Below, piece by piece: positions 1-15,200 of a DNA stretch of 64,000 nucleotides. The notes under the pieces were generated by a model that was not told where the DNA came from, ran no database searches, and saw only the letters and a list, made by a program, of their open reading frames with translations. The stretch lies in contig JAMWET010001299.1 of NCBI GenBank assembly GCA_024036415.1, forward strand, positions 62,001 through 126,000. Direction: 5' to 3'. Positions within the stretch are counted from its first letter, which is position 1. Every line of letters starts with the position of its first letter. The stretch is from Prochilodus magdalenae. Lineage: Eukaryota > Chordata > Actinopteri > Characiformes > Prochilodontidae. The translations under genes were made by a program, and so were the position numbers.

Positions 1-142
1 ACATTCAGACCTTCTAGGTAAATGTGGATGTACGGGACCAGTGTGAATGACCTGAAACCTGAATACTATTGTTGAAAGGATGTCAGTACTATAATGGGTT
101 TTGGTTGTGAAGACAATCATTTTCTTTATTCTCCCACCATAC

Positions 143-231
143 CTTTGATCTAGCTTCCTCTGCTGCTGGGGCTCAGTGATGCTGGACATGCGAACCAGGG
201 CGCTCCCATTAGAGTGATTCCAGCACCATAA
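143..231 (-). CDS. mtmr10: mtmr10 coding exon 9 (last exon in window)
   Basis: 89 nt after TCTGTGTAG. Encodes [20 protein letters not shown], then PQQQRKLDQ and two bases of an Arg codon; donor GTATGG. [15 protein letters not shown] is a family hallmark. Bases 1-142 are intron with nothing further seen; later exons lie outside the window. Confidence 0.93.
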
Positions 232-3200
232 CTACACAGATAAAACAAACAAACAGATTTTCAATGGTATGAGCAAAATATTTTGCTTAAATGAAATTAA
301 ATGTCTTCTACAGTATATATGTCTCACATTTGTGTAGCCTGTACCACTTTTTTACTGCACAAATTAATAACATGCTCTCCAGCTGAGCACCACAACCATG
401 ACATTAATTGATAAGCACTTTATGGGCAAGCATAACAGCAGAGACAGAGTCACTAAAGCTGATTTATGACTCTCTCGGGGGCTGGCAGTGTGGCAAACTC
501 ACTGGGATGCGCTGAGAGTTAAAGTAACAGGCGTACTGCTTCAGGTCCTGATCTGCCAGAGAAGAGGGAACCACAAAGAACTCTGGAAGACTGAGGACAA
601 AACAGAAGTCTACATGAATGGCTGTTCAAACTGGCATATTTACCACTCTTCAGGAAAACATTAATCATTACATATGTTGAGAATTGTATTTGTCCATTAA
701 AGGAGTGCATTATATAGTACAAAATGTGATTAGAATTAATTGCAATCAATCAATGTTATTATTAAATATATCAAGGCTGCTTCAGTACACTGAACTCAAG
801 GAAACATAATGCCCTTAAGCATTTGAAGTATCAAGGGAGATTAACTACCAGTTCACAATTACACCTGTGAATCTTGCGCAAAGCTATTGCATAAACTTGA
901 AACAAAGCCCTTGTATAAGACTGTGTTGTTGTTTTGATTGAATCAAGATTACTGTGGCAAATGAGCTGGACTAATCCTAATCTCCAGCCTCTGGTAATCC
1001 ACAGTGCTGTTTAGAAAACAGCATGCTGTACATACTGCACCCACACATACCTGGGAGAGACCAGATAGTTCTCGTTGATGGAGCACACCCTCCACTCTGA
1101 GGCGCCTGTGCGTTTGATCTCTCTGTCCCAGTCAGAAGAGCAGTCGAACAGGGGGGTCTGCAAACCCCCGCCCGGGTCCACACCATTCATCCTCTCACCT
1201 GTGCACACATGTCCCTTGTATTATTTGTTCAATTTTGTATAACAATAATAATATAATTCATTTAATATATAATAATAGTGTATTGATTTATTAATTGTCT
1301 AATGGTATGGAATTTCATTCACACTTATTTGTGCCTTTGGACTTGGTTTGTGTCTCAGTCTAGCTGTTTGAATGTTCCAGTGTTTTGAAGGGTCTCTTTC
1401 ACGTGAACATAAACCTTTCACACTTTTTTATAAGCGTTTCTTTCATGGACAGAATGCATTTGCATTAAATCACCTATTTAACCTATAGCTTTTTATCATC
1501 TCCCACTCATAGAGAAGTTCTAAAGAGTGCTACAGCCTGGACTCTTGTGAATGAAGTATAACGTAAGGCAGTCGATCACAGCTGAGGTCTTTTACATATA
1601 TCAGTCTTAAAGGCACAGTAACAAAAACATAAACAAACATTACAAATAAATGGCAGAAGGGAATTCCTATAAAACGCTTTGATAACTTGCTTATAAAAGG
1701 TGCAACATCAATAAGAGTTATTCTTATTCTTAGTTTACTGTGGTGCTCTTGAATTCAGTCTCACTGTTCTGCATCCTATACACTGTGTAGTGGGTCTGTA
1801 AGGTAGTTGAGTAAGTAGATTCACAGTTTTAATCACAAATAAGGAGTTTCAATTTAAAGACTAATAGTTAATGACCATATATCCTTTTATGTTCTACAAG
1901 TATTACATTTTCTTAACCTAAATTCAACTTAAGATGTTTTTTTGTTGTTTTATGAATCAAAAATAGTCATCATTTATTTTTACATGACCATTTTATCTCT
2001 ATACCCCTTAAACTTAACCTCTGTTCTGCCCTGAACTGCACCACATTCATAAAACAAGTCCAGACTGGTGCACTTCGTAATCATTTAGCAGGGCTAAACT
2101 GCTGTAGGCTGAACATGTGAAATGTATGTGATGTCACAAAAACAACAAATTTGCAACTTTGCATTACTGGCATCACAACTAGCGTGTTACCTGAGGAGCT
2201 GTAGAAGCGAGTGCCAACATACTCAAATCCAAACAGCAGTTGAGTGTCAGCAGGGTGGGAGTAATGGGCGATGGCAAGGCAGACCTAGAGCACAGAAAAA
2301 GTCACATGAGCTCACATAGAAGAAGCAGGGTGTCCAGTGAGCCCCAACCTATCATTATCACTGTACTATGCAAGGAAGAATTATTAATTTTTTAATTAAA
2401 GTTATTAATTATTATTATTATTAAAGTTTTTTTAAAAAGTGCTGAAAACCCCTGAAATCAGTGTATGTTAAATTATTCAACACCAAACCATCTATTCATT
2501 GACGTTCCTCTGATGTAGCAGTCTACAATATTTACTAGAAATAATAGTGGATTTCATAGTGCTCTTAAAATTATTCTTGAATTAAACTTTAACAATTTTG
2601 GCACAGAGAAAAAATGTCTGTCGTACTTAGTAGTCCCAACATAAAATTGGGATCCAGATCAGGTCAAGGCTTAAGCCTTTATTACGAACTGGAGGTGCAA
2701 ATCTCTAATTTCATAAGGATTCAGTTTGATTCTTTTGCAAACAACTAGTACATCTCAGCTTTCTCAACAACTAGAATTAGTGTATAACTAACAGGCTCCT
2801 CTGAAGGGCGTGTGTTCCAAGGACATGCATCTACTATTGTCATCAGCGTAATGGTGACATCATATTTAAGAGACAAACACAGAGCAGGATCTTTTTTTTG
2901 AATGTGTGTAACGTTAATACAGTACAAAACAAGAAACTCGATCTGCTTCCTCTGACTTTCATGGTTCATGAAAGTCATGGATGATTCATGGATATGAATA
3001 AACAATGACGAGTTTAAAAAGCAGCTGAAAGCAGTTTCATTTTACAATTATATGAATTTAGTTGGATCCGTCTTAAAATATGATTACATGGATTTTAATA
3101 AACAAATGAATTGTTTAAAAAGCGCTGAAAGCAGTTTCAAAAAAAGAAATGAAATGAGTTTGATAATTTTGTGAATTACATATTGTAATACAAATTCAAA

Positions 3201-4579
3201 TGAAAACGTAAGGTGAAACAGTATGTTTCCTTTCGGGAAATGTGAGAAAGTTTAACTATTAACTCAAAGAACAGGATATTTAAGTTTAATAACAAAGCAC
3301 AGTTGCAAGTATTCTACACACATGAATAATAAATTAAGAAGCGAATAAGAATAAGGAGCAAATGCAGAAAAGGTCTTTACAGTAACTCCTTCTGGCAGCA
3401 GTGGTGAATAAAAGGGCACAGAGACATGAGCGAGAGTCGCTGACAGAAATACGGCAGCTGAAATTAGCACGGCTATAATAATACATTTATTTATAAAGCC
3501 GGGCTTTGGTTTCCTCTTGAAGCAGAATCTGCCTGTCTGGGAGCTGAACACGGCACAGACTCGGGATATACAATACATTGTTTGTTAGGGTGACGTTAGC
3601 CTTTCTGAGCTAATGAAAAAGCCTGTAACCAATCACATTTTTACTGAGTAAATCAGTGTTCAGGCCGGTGTTCCTGTGAATAAATGTAACCAGTAAGACA
3701 TTGCAAATAATGGTCAAAACGATGCTGGCTAATCTCAACCACAACATTTTACTGACTCATCAGTACACTTAAGTCAACATTTTAAGTTGACACAATAAAT
3801 GATTAATGCCGCTTAAACACTTTCCTAATATTCTGGGACAATGGTTTTATCGTCCATATTATTGATATGTCAAATATACCTGCAACAGTGGCATTCTGTC
3901 AGTGTCCTGCAGCTCTAATGCAAACAATGGGCTTTCAGATAGCTGGATGGCAGGGCTGTTCTTTAACGGAAAAGAAAGCAAACTCTGCACAGAAGATCTA
4001 TTGCTCTGGGGACAAAGTGGCTGAGAATGGCGTGTGCAGAGTTTGGTGTTGATGGCAGTGCTACAAAAATCACACAATACAGTCATTCTGTTCAGGATGG
4101 AGGCGAAGAGGAACTGTGTGTGCACGTTTGTGTGTGGGTCCATGTCAGTCTGCTGTGCAGCCCTATAATTTCCTTCAGTATAATACACTATTACAGTTTG
4201 GCTTCATTCCATCTGTCACAAAGGACAACACGGAGCTCCCCGTTTTAGCTGCATGCAGTAATTGCACTCGCCCCCTTCACCAGACACTGGAGGCATGATT
4301 AAATGACACACGCTCCATAAAATGTCTAACAGACAGAAAACAAGAACGGGAGAGACGCTGCACATAAAGGTATTTATATCTAGGTGGTCTATGAAGTCAA
4401 GAATGAACATCTTAAATTTAATTTACCGGGTTGCCAAGTATCTTAACACAGTCTTTATGTGTGTAAACAGTCCAGTCACTTGTTAAGTTCTATCAGAGTA
4501 ACTTGTAAACAAAATAATAGTACTATCATGGCTAAATGCTGCAAAATATATACCATGCAAATTTTTACCAATATATATA

Positions 4580-4641
<62 letters not shown>

Positions 4642-7600
4642 CATATATATATATATACATACATATATATATATATACATACATATATATATAATCTACA
4701 TAATGTACCAATACATTACAAAGCAATAATGTGACACCTGAGTTTTGTTAAATTTCAAAAATACTTATATTTATCAAAACGCAAAAACAAGAACCTTGAG
4801 TGGCAACTGGTGAAATACTAAAGTCATACTAATATCACAATAACGTATAACAGAAAAATAAATAGTGCAGCCCTAACTCCCAGCAACGACACCCTCTACC
4901 AGCATCGACATCCTCTACACCCTTCTCGAATAAAGCCTAGCTGCTCTCCCTCTACAAATCAATGCAGGTTAATCACTGGTGTTAGATCTTGTTTCAAAGA
5001 ACACTAAAGTTGACCTTGAAGCTTTGGGGCGTGAAATTCTCTCATGCGAAACCTGATGCAAGATGAACTGCGCTGGAAGTAGTATAGTGCTAAGCCAGAA
5101 CTTTCAAACAGCAAAGAGAGTTTAATCAATTTGTATTGTGAATATGCAAATCAGATGCTTTAAATTTTAATAACCTTGAGATGTTTGAAATCTATTAGAG
5201 GGCAGTCCAAAGCCTGCGCTTCACGATTTGGTTAAAGCAGGGGTGGAACAACACTCAGCACTAAGAGGGATGACTGGGCACCCCAGGGACTCTGAGCTCT
5301 CAGCTCTTCATGAGAGGGAGACTATGTAGTGTCCTGCAATTGACTCTTTTGACAGTGGATGCGCATGGGCTCATGGGAGGCACCAGACGTGCGAAATAAA
5401 TAAGTCGTTTGCGCTAATCTGTGCAGGGATATGGGGTAGTTGGTGCATGTTTGTGCCTACTCTAAAGTTGAATTAGAGTAGGCACAAGTTGGCTGGTACA
5501 AGTTGAGTGGTATGGCTGGTAGTGAACTAACTGCTATCTTGCCCAATTCAGCAGTGGGTTATGCACTTCTTCCATGAAAGAGTATTTTCTTAAAGCGTTG
5601 TGTTTCCTTTCTCTTTTATGTTCAATACATATTACATATAATTCAATCAGAATTTTGTTAAATGGTTACATTTTGTTTAACTATCTGTGCTTAAGTGAAT
5701 GCAGTGCGATATATAAGCACTGTTACTAGCTACAGCTCAAAATCATTTTTGTTTATATCATCTCCTTTAAATATTGGGAGAGGAACATACGAGGTCATAT
5801 GATACAGTTCCGTACTGAGGAAGCTTACAGACATGAAATTTTGCAAAGGGTTGAATAGCTGAGGCTTATTTGGTTGGCATAGTAAGCAAAATCTGTCAGA
5901 AAATTTCCCTGCGCAGGAACATGCAGTTGGTACAAATGACATGGCATGACAGGGCAGATTCCGATGGGGCTTAAAATCTAAGAGAAACACTGGTAATAAT
6001 TAGCCTAGCCCACCTTCCTGTGTAAAACTAAATCTACCCCAGGAGTACAGCACTTCAGACTTTGGACTGGCTGCTTTTCAAAGGAAATTTAAATCCACCT
6101 ACTCTGTATTTATGGTTTTATACAGTACAGTATTAGACACAGAGTTTCACTTTTTTGGTGCTTTTGAGTCTTAGGTGGAGCTTTTTTGAAGACAACTGGT
6201 GTTTAAATGATGTACTCATAAGGGGCTTAAAATTTCAAATAAGAAAAATTTGACTGAAGCTCTCAACTACAGTGAAATGAATGTAACTGAACTGGCAACA
6301 AGCTTGGTAGCTCTTGTGTGCTAAGAGAAGTATACATGAAAGGAAGCTGTTCACAGTCAGCACCGGGTCAGAAAAAAACATTTAAACTGTGCCAGTGTGA
6401 TTAAAATTCACCTTGTGGAGTGAGCAGTGAGAGCCAAAGTGCACCCTAATCACTCCAATGTGTGCATGCACAGAGCACATTCTGACTGCATCTGTGTCTG
6501 CGCTATACACACAGACGACCACTGAGCTCTACTCTGCTTGCCCTTCACGTAGGCTCTACAGATCAGCACTCTGTGCCGGAGGCTTCAGCACAGCCGTGGA
6601 ACGGAACTACAGGACAAATGTGTCTGTGTTTGCTGAGCGATCAGAAAGTGAGCGCCCTCCTCAATGGCCTTTTTGTTCTTCTTGTTTTCATGCTGTTCTC
6701 CCTCCTCCTCTCTTCACACGTTTCTCAGGAGCTGGCAGACTTGTCTCTCGAAATCTGTCAGCCCAACTCTGCCAGGTTTTCTTTATTCTTTTCTTTTCCT
6801 GCTCCTCACTTCTTCCTGCTTCCTACACTTCTCAACTTGTCCAGTACTCAGTGTTGGTCAGGGTGTATAATAAATGCTCAGATACAGTAAAAACATGTAT
6901 CCTTGTTTTTGCTAGGTTTCTTTGCAAAATGTGAAAGAGCCAGTTTTAAACTGTGTTTACCATCAATAAGTAACAGATATTTATCTTGTTAAAATTAACT
7001 TTCCATTTTTTCTAGAAAGTAACCTTTTCAGAGACGGTATGATTACAAATATTATATAATTACAATATTATTTATATAAAACATTCTGAATATTTACACA
7101 GCTATATACATGTCAGAGACCCACCCTTCAGTTATAAAGCTATACAGAAAATAATAACTACTAATAACCACCTGGAAGACCTGGTAGACGAAAATGGTCC
7201 CCACCACATAAACAGCACTTAACCCATAGGAGTCCACAGTAACGTATGTGTCACAAGCCTTTAAAAGTCCATAAAGTTCTTTATACAGCTTTACCCTTCA
7301 CCTGAACACATGGAGTCCCTGAGTGACCTATACCCAACATCCTGAATGCAGTCACATGACAGTTGGTGAACATATGACATCATTTAGAAAATGGCGATGT
7401 GCTTGGTTAGTGCAGTAAGAGACAAAACCAGTTAATTTAAAGTCTTGTTTTTGTACCTATAAGGTTTCAACCCATTTAAGAGCTCTAATGTTCTGGTAAC
7501 TTGTTCTATATTATATATACCCATATTCTATAATACATATACCCATATTCTATATTGCATATACCCATATTCTATATAACATATACCCATATTCTATATA

Positions 7601-10600
7601 ACATAAACCCATACTCTATATTACATATACCCATTCTGATGCCATTTTTTAGAACACCATGATGGAATACCAGTTATGAAATTGTTGTTGTTGTGACCTA
7701 TGCTGCTAGTATTATGACCCCATAATACTTGCAGAAGACACCATGTGACCTCTGTCACAATAAGACTGATCTTTTATGACCTTATAACTGACCCTTCATT
7801 ATTTTGCGGATCTGGGCTCTTAAGGGTTAAGGTGTTCATCTTTGAGAGAGAGGAGATAATCAAGCCCCACTCTTGCTTAAAATCTAAAAAAACAAAAGAA
7901 AGTGTTTCTGTCTGTCCTTCCACTGTGAGAGAACAACTCAGCACTGTGGGTCTGAAAGAATGTGTAGCTGTCAAGAAGCCCTCACTGCGAAAAGAAGACT
8001 GACATATCAAACAAAGTACAACAATGGACTGACACCCCCCCACACTACCTTATAATTGTAATAAAGAGAAAAGGGAAAAGACTCACTTAAAAATTTTGGG
8101 GGGATCTTTGGAAAAAAAGCTCTGACACCTCATCAATTAAAATCAATTGCCACATTGATGGTTAGAATACCTATTCACTAATGTAGTGCACACAGACCTC
8201 CTTTCTTCACACAAACAGCATGTGAGGCACCACTGCCTTGCTTCCTTTTCCCGCTGTCGAAGGAAATGCATCATTTTTCCCCCAATGAGAACATAAACAA
8301 CAAAAAAAATAGCGCCTTCTGTCCTCCCTGATGACTAACAACCATTCCTCACAAACTGTGGAACGCTTTCATCCCAGCCTTGACTCACGCTGAAGGAATG
8401 AGCCAATCACATGCTGCTGTGCTGAAGGAGTGACGAATAGGTGTTCGTTACTGGCTCCTTACAGCCAATGACTCAGACGATACAGTTCTTTTCACACAAC
8501 CTTCCGCATCTCCAGGCAACGGCCGCTGTTGTGAGGCAACAGGACGGGTCTGGAGGGTCAGTGTGAGTCAGAGAGTGCAGGTTTACCCCGTGTGAATATG
8601 TCTCAGCATAAAAACACTACTGGACACATAACCCAGACACATTGGAGACACATTCCTCAAGAGAGCATAGTGGACTATCAGAATCAAAACGCTTTTAAAC
8701 ACCCGGGTGGAAATATGCAGTCAGATATTTCACAGTGGACCCAACTTTTTCCACTGAAGTGCTTTTCTAGCAGAAATGCCCTGAGAAAGAACTGTCCTTT
8801 ATATTGTCCAATTATTTCATGAAGAATGGGCTAAATAAACATGTCTAGAATAAACATATACTCTATACACTTTTTCACCTTTATTATATTTTGTTATATG
8901 AAACAACTGAGTGTGAATGAGGGGAGTTAAAGTGCTATAGGCCAATCAGATGACTATATGTATATGGAATGGATTTAGTGACGTCACCAAAAGCAATACA
9001 TTTAAAACAGGAAGCTTAATTTCCATAAAAGCACCATATTAGCCAGGGAGGGACATTTTGCTTACATATTTGTTTATTAAGCTCTTTAAAATCTACAATA
9101 AGGGCCTGAAGCTAGTGTAAAAAAAAAAAAAAAAATTTTCTCCCTCCTTTAAAGTTGCCATATTAAGAACAACTACATTTGGTTAAACGTATCGCCCCTT
9201 ATAATAATATTCATATTAGCATATTAAGCAAGGTTTCATTCAGAGAGGAATTCAAGTCGCACTGACGCTCTACAGAGCCTACTGCATAGCTCATGATTTG
9301 GTCTTTTTTCAATTAAAGCAAGGGAACGTTTGTGTCGCAGCCAACTGGGTGGAGCAGGGAAAATTGGTCCCACACTGACTCTTCCTCCTAGACAGTGCTA
9401 ATTCCAGCTCCACTACAGGCTCACTGTTGGCCAGATGGAGAAACAGGATGAAAGGAAGGGTGCCCGGGTGAGCAGACTAACTGTAATCCACTCCATCTCA
9501 CAGCCTCTACAGAGGAGATGAGAAAACACAAACTTGTCCTTTTGCTGCAAAGCTCGGCGCGCAAGTTCATATGAAGGTTACGGCGCTATTTTGTTTATTT
9601 AGCCCGGGCCGTGATAAAAGAAATCCTCACAACATAAATATTTGCAGTCGACAAATCTGCTGCAAACCGAAGCAAACATTTCAATCCCAAATGTTGGAAC
9701 CAAAACAGGCAAGAAAGCTTGACAAACAGAAGCCCCTTAAAACACAGTGAGGAAACACATCAGCTGAGCTCTGAATCCTCTTACAGGCTAATCCCATCTC
9801 AGAGGAATCATGCGCTATTTGCATGCATGCGTGTTAGGCCTGAAATGTAGCATGTGTACCAATATTCACACGCCTAAGAACATGGAACTGTGAAAATAAA
9901 CATGTATATTAATCACTGCAAGTTACAACTATATATAGCAAAAAGTTATTCATCTAGTAATAAATATAAATAACACTAACAAAATCTCATATCTGCATTT
10001 TTGCTGTTGTCAGATGTTAATATCAAAATAGCTGGATAAAAGTCTAGTTCCATTGAGTTGAACAATACAAGTACAGTATGCTTTAGAGATTTGGTTTAAC
10101 CGCAGAAATATGTTGATGTGTTCATTTGGACATTGTGTCTCAAAGGATTTAAACTGCCCAGCCATGTGCCCCGGAATTGTGTGGGTGTGTGTACCTTCTT
10201 AGCACTTTCAGGTCCGGCCTCATCGAAGCGGAAGCGGATGATGCGAAAGTCTTTGCAGTACAGTATCAATTCAGTGGGATTAAACTTCAGCTTCTTATTG
10301 CAGCCCAGGATCTTCTGCTTACCCTTAGCATCATTCACTGCAGAGGGGAACACACAGACACATCAGCTATGGCTTAAAGCTGAAAGAGTAAGAAGATAAG
10401 AAATGCACATTAAATAGCATCTGTACGATTAAAACACCAGTGCTGACTGCAGGTCAGCGTGGCTGGGAGGAAAGAGGAAGTCAAGTCAAAATGCAAGTCC
10501 ATTAAACGCGAAGTGGTCAGGGCTCATGCTACCTCATACTCATCTCTTCCTTTTTTCGTATAGAAATTCTCAGTAGCCTTCACCACAAGTTCTGTTTTTA

Positions 10601-12207
10601 TATTTCAACTACTCCCACACTGCACACACCATGACCATCATGGTCAACCAAATTAAGACCCCACCAATTCCTCAAAGTCAACACCTGCTCTAACTGTTTA
10701 TAGACTGGCATCTTACAGCAATCCTCCTCACTCTCTTTCGTTCTCTCTCTTCCTTGTCCAGTGTGATCTCAGCAATGGTCCAGCCATAAAAAAGGACCCA
10801 ATAATATCACATAGATAAACACACAAAGCTAAAAATAGCAGGAGCAGCCATCATAAGACCTCAAATTGGTGTGGACTTTTTTCCTGATTCATAGGCAAGT
10901 GCCACAAACCACATCAGCAAGTTTATACTAGGTTGCTTTGACATAGTTTGAGGTAAGTGTGCAATGATAAGCATGCAGCTTGAACAATGCTTTAATTGCT
11001 TTCTTTCAACATTAGCCTTGTAGTACCAGCGCCACAGAAGCAAACATTTGACTCGAAAATTGTGTAAATACATTTGTGAGTTCCACAGACTTCATAATCT
11101 ACATAATCGAGCCATTGTAAACAGTCTAGAGTGGTGCGATGTAGAATAATGCCCTGCACAGAAACACCAAGAACAGCGTATTTTGAATTAAACAACTGAC
11201 TTTATTTACATCCTATAAAAGATATTTATTATGCAGCCATTTTAAAAGATCAGTGGAGTTTCCTTAGAACCCGCAGTTGTATGGTCTTCACGTCTGTAAT
11301 AATCCAAGTAGTTAGTGCTAAGCACCAGCTCTGAATCCTGTCTCTACAGCCTTGACTTTATTAAAATCAAGCCTAAAATGACACTTCCACCCATTGAAAC
11401 AGAGAACATTAATACCGGAATAACAAACACCTAAACAACTGTGAAAAGGGCACACTGGCAGATATCACTTCAGCTTCATTAAGTGGAAGTCTCTGAAATC
11501 TGAGTCTAGTTCAGTTTTTTGGTCTAAACTTTGACTCTGCCCTGCTAGAGAAAAAAAAACAGCCCAGTACACATGTACTTACTTTTCTACAAAGTCAGGA
11601 CATACACTTATACATACACATACACAGACAAACAGTTAACGAGAGTGTAACTAACTGAGCTGAACAGCAGTTCCACCCATGCTAAAGCAGTCGAACAGAT
11701 TTAAGCATTGTATAACTACACTGAATGAGTATTTCTGCCACACACTTGGGCATCATGTCTGAAATTGCTGGTCATGTATACTGGAACTGTACATTTATAT
11801 GTCTCCACTCTTTCTGTCTTTTAGTTTTTGAAAGCTGATGATACGTCATGGTGATGGACCAAAATAAATGGCCTAAAATTCCTTGAATACACAGAGACAC
11901 ACACAGACCCACACACAGACCCACACACAGAGACACACACAGAGACACACACAGACCCACACACAGAGACACACACAGAGACACACACAGAGACACACAC
12001 AGAGACACACACAGAGACACACACACAGACCCACACACAGACACAGGCAGACACACAGGCACACACACACAGGCAGACGCACACACACACAGGCAGACGC
12101 ACACACACACAGGCAGACGCACACACACACAGGCAGACGCACACACACACAGGCAGACACACACAGGCAGACAGGCAGACACACACACACACACACACAC
12201 AGGCAGA

Positions 12208-12247
<40 letters not shown>

Positions 12248-15200
12248 CAGAGACACACACACACACACACACACAGGCAGGCAGACACACACACACAGGC
12301 AGACACACACACACACACAGGCAGACACACTCATTGTCATAAGAATAGTTTTCAGTAGTCATTTATCATTCCTGGTAACCTTTATCCTCCTTCCCAATAG
12401 AATTCCAGTCCAACACTTTCTTCTGGGTACTACTTTTTTGCTAATGTAGCTTAATCTAACTTTCATCTTTTAAAGCATGAAGGTTTCATAAGTAATGCAT
12501 CTTAAACAGGAGCATTTTGCTGGTCCTGTAGGTTAGTTCTGTCTCCCTGTCTTTTGTAGATATTTCGGTCCAAAAATGGATGAAAACTAAAACACAAACA
12601 CACAGGGCACACACACGCACGCTCTTTCATGGTCTATCAATTCTACACAAGGCTTTAGGTCTTGGGGGGCTAAGTCAGCAAAGAGCGGAGGCAATGATCT
12701 AACACAAACAAGCTTAATCCCAGCCAGGCTTTGCAGCACTGGGCCACAGTCTGGACCAATGACCTCATCTGCAGCTTGGCTAAAAACAGCCCAGCTAACA
12801 TAAGAGGGCCAGCCAGCAGCCCAAACAGGTTCTACTGCCCTGCACAGCCAATAATGCAGCCTTTAGAGACAGGAGGACAAAAACAGAGGAGGATGGGTTA
12901 CATTAGTTCATCCTTCACACAGGCTCGACTGTACGACTAGAATAAATACTTTAGAAATAGTGAGAGAGGGAAAGAGGGAGAGAGACATTGAAAGAGAGAG
13001 ACAGAGAGAAAGAAAAAATGGACCAATTTAAGCTGAATATAGAGAGCAAGAAGCAGACGAAACTTAAACACAACCTGTCTTTCATGATTCTAGTTTTACA
13101 CAGATGTCCCTTACAGCTGTGCCTGGATCGCTACATACACACTCAACACAGTTAAACAGTCCATCATCGAGCACGTCTCATACCTGTCAGGTAAAATATT
13201 CCACGCTACTAAAAACAAAAAGGGCTCAGGTTTGACCCCAAAGAGAAATTTTCCCCAAAAAATTTAAAAGTGTGATGACATGTCCAGTGAGATCAACAGA
13301 AGTTTTTTTTCAAGTTCCTCCACTGTTCTAGCCTCCTCAAACTGCATCACTTCTTTCACAAGAAAACTAGTTTTTAACTTTGCTGTTGCTATTGTTAGTT
13401 TGCTGTCTGTTGATTCACACACAGGTAATCTGTGAGCAATGTCCCGTGGAAGCTGCTAAAAGAGTCATCCAGTGGTAATGCTACTGATGTCATTGCTATG
13501 TTTGGGTTTTATGTGTTAAGTTTCGCATGAAAGTCGGTCTACTAAGAAATACTGTTACATAACAACGCCAGCTACTCTTCTACAACTGTAGTCTAAAACT
13601 GACATACCAACACGATAAATGGTAATATACATATATGAATGAATGAATGAATGAACGAATGAATGAATGAATGTCTTACCAGTCACAACCTGCTCCACAC
13701 ATGCTAGGGGGACATCATGCTCTCCGAGCAGCCGGTGGGTACACTGGAATCTCTGAACAGCAAAGAAAGGACAAACTGTAACATAGTACATCAGACAAAT
13801 CAAATATTTACAATAAATAAACTAATAAATAAAGTTGTGACACTGTACCCACTGTCAGGTGATATCAGATGATTCATAATTGGTCTACACTTGTATTGCT
13901 GAAGTAATAACATAAATACTCAGTCAGTACATAAGGCTTGGTCATTGGTTACTCACTGTCCTCACAGTGTTTAGAATCAGATTAACCAAATGGTTGATTC
14001 TCTTTTCTGAAGGCTCCCACTAACATATTACATCTATAATGATGAAGCCCTCAAAGTGCCTTTAAACATATGCCCAAAGAATATCAAGAGAGTATTACGT
14101 CAAACCAAAAGCATCGACCATGTCGACATTTACAGCTTTGTGCCACTGTGTCACTGATAATGCTCTGTCAGTCTTAGAAAACCCTGAATAAACATGCCCT
14201 TCAACAAGTTATGCAACAGCCCCACCCTACACATACTTCAAAACAAGCCATTAACCAGACCAACTTCTCTGAGTAGAGTCACTGTCATGTTGAAACTTGA
14301 CACCTGCAACACCTTCCAACAAATGTTGGGACAGGGGCTTGCTTAGTGTTGTTTCACCTGTCCTGTTGACCTTCATCAAATCATCAATTTGAACTGATGA
14401 GATCAGTCTAGTAAAAGCAGAATCTTCCTCCATTCTCACTTATTATAACACTTCACCAATCCAGGGTCTCTGCTCCCATACAATGCGCTGCATAATGTAC
14501 CCCCTGTTTTTAATGGGAGACCCCACTGACATACACACATAGATGATGCACTGGGTTCAGCCAGGCATGTCAGCACTGCTGTTTTAGGGAGGTCAACATC
14601 TCGGCCGAGCTGGATTTAGTACTATATAGTGCGTCACCTTACAAAGGTAAAGTCAAAAGCACATATATACCCTAGGCTATCTGTTAATTTGTCACGGTAG
14701 GTTACATCCTTATTTGCTCAACCCCACACTGTCTCAGCACTGTGCTCTCTATCGGTCCCGTGTCCTGTCTTGTATTTACCGTAATTCTTTTGTGTTTTTT
14801 GCACTGTACTGTCTGCAGTGTGTGTTTAGCCTTTGAGGATTTTGTGTTGCACCATGGTCCTGGAGGAATGTTGTTTCATTTCCCTGTATATAGCTGAAAT
14901 GACAAAGCCTCTTGAACATTCCAACGAGAAAATTCCATCAAGATTCTGGCAATTAAGTAGTCAGTGTCAGCCTTTATACGGTGTTCAGAGCTGCTGCACT
15001 TTTATGTGCATGAAGGCTAGAAATGATTAACACAGTCGATGAGGAGTAAGACTGTTTCTACCGGAGGTCATGCTACACTTGGTTTTTAACATCAGGTTCA
15101 GACTGAATACTTTTACTGCTGCTCCTGACAGATAAACAGCATGTTCACAGTTATGAAAAAGAAATTAACCACAGAGAGCAGTGTGAAACAAATTTGGCAA

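Larger units (their letters stand above)
232..2190 (-). other. mtmr10 introns 8, 7 and 6 (excluding exons)
   Basis: Intron 8 is 232-502, intron 7 is 591-1050 and intron 6 is 1199-2190. They are AT-rich and unique-looking. The only repeat-like signal is GCTAAACTGCTGTAGGCTGA at 2,092-2,111, which resembles a motif at about 48,587 in the spacer of the receptor cluster. I see no other element. Confidence 0.6.
2285..10194 (-). other. mtmr10 intron 5 (7.9 kb)
   Basis: Holds an AT microsatellite (4,571-4,692), a perfect hairpin (5,451-5,487), a 22-bp tandem array (7,506-7,637), a stretch with CCAAT and TGACTCA motifs (8,395-8,515), a poly-A run (9,120) and a GC-richer block at 9,540-9,690. ORFs such as 6,458-6,934 have no splice context or family resemblance and are treated as chance. 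Confidence 0.7.
10338..13679 (-). other. mtmr10 intron 4
   Basis: Contains the complex CA array (11,892-12,330), a Tc1-family end fragment (12,355-12,434), a GA-rich run (12,958-13,016) and the GAAT array beside exon 4. Nothing coding seen. Confidence 0.7.

Noticed and set aside
6458..6934. 158-residue ORF on the plus strand in intron 5
   Set aside because: Composition is unstructured, there is no domain and no flanking exon; probably chance.
11772..12449. Long ORFs on both strands through the CA array (poly-CV, poly-TH)
   Set aside because: Any long (CA)n is open in several frames; there are no splice or start signals and no non-repeat protein.
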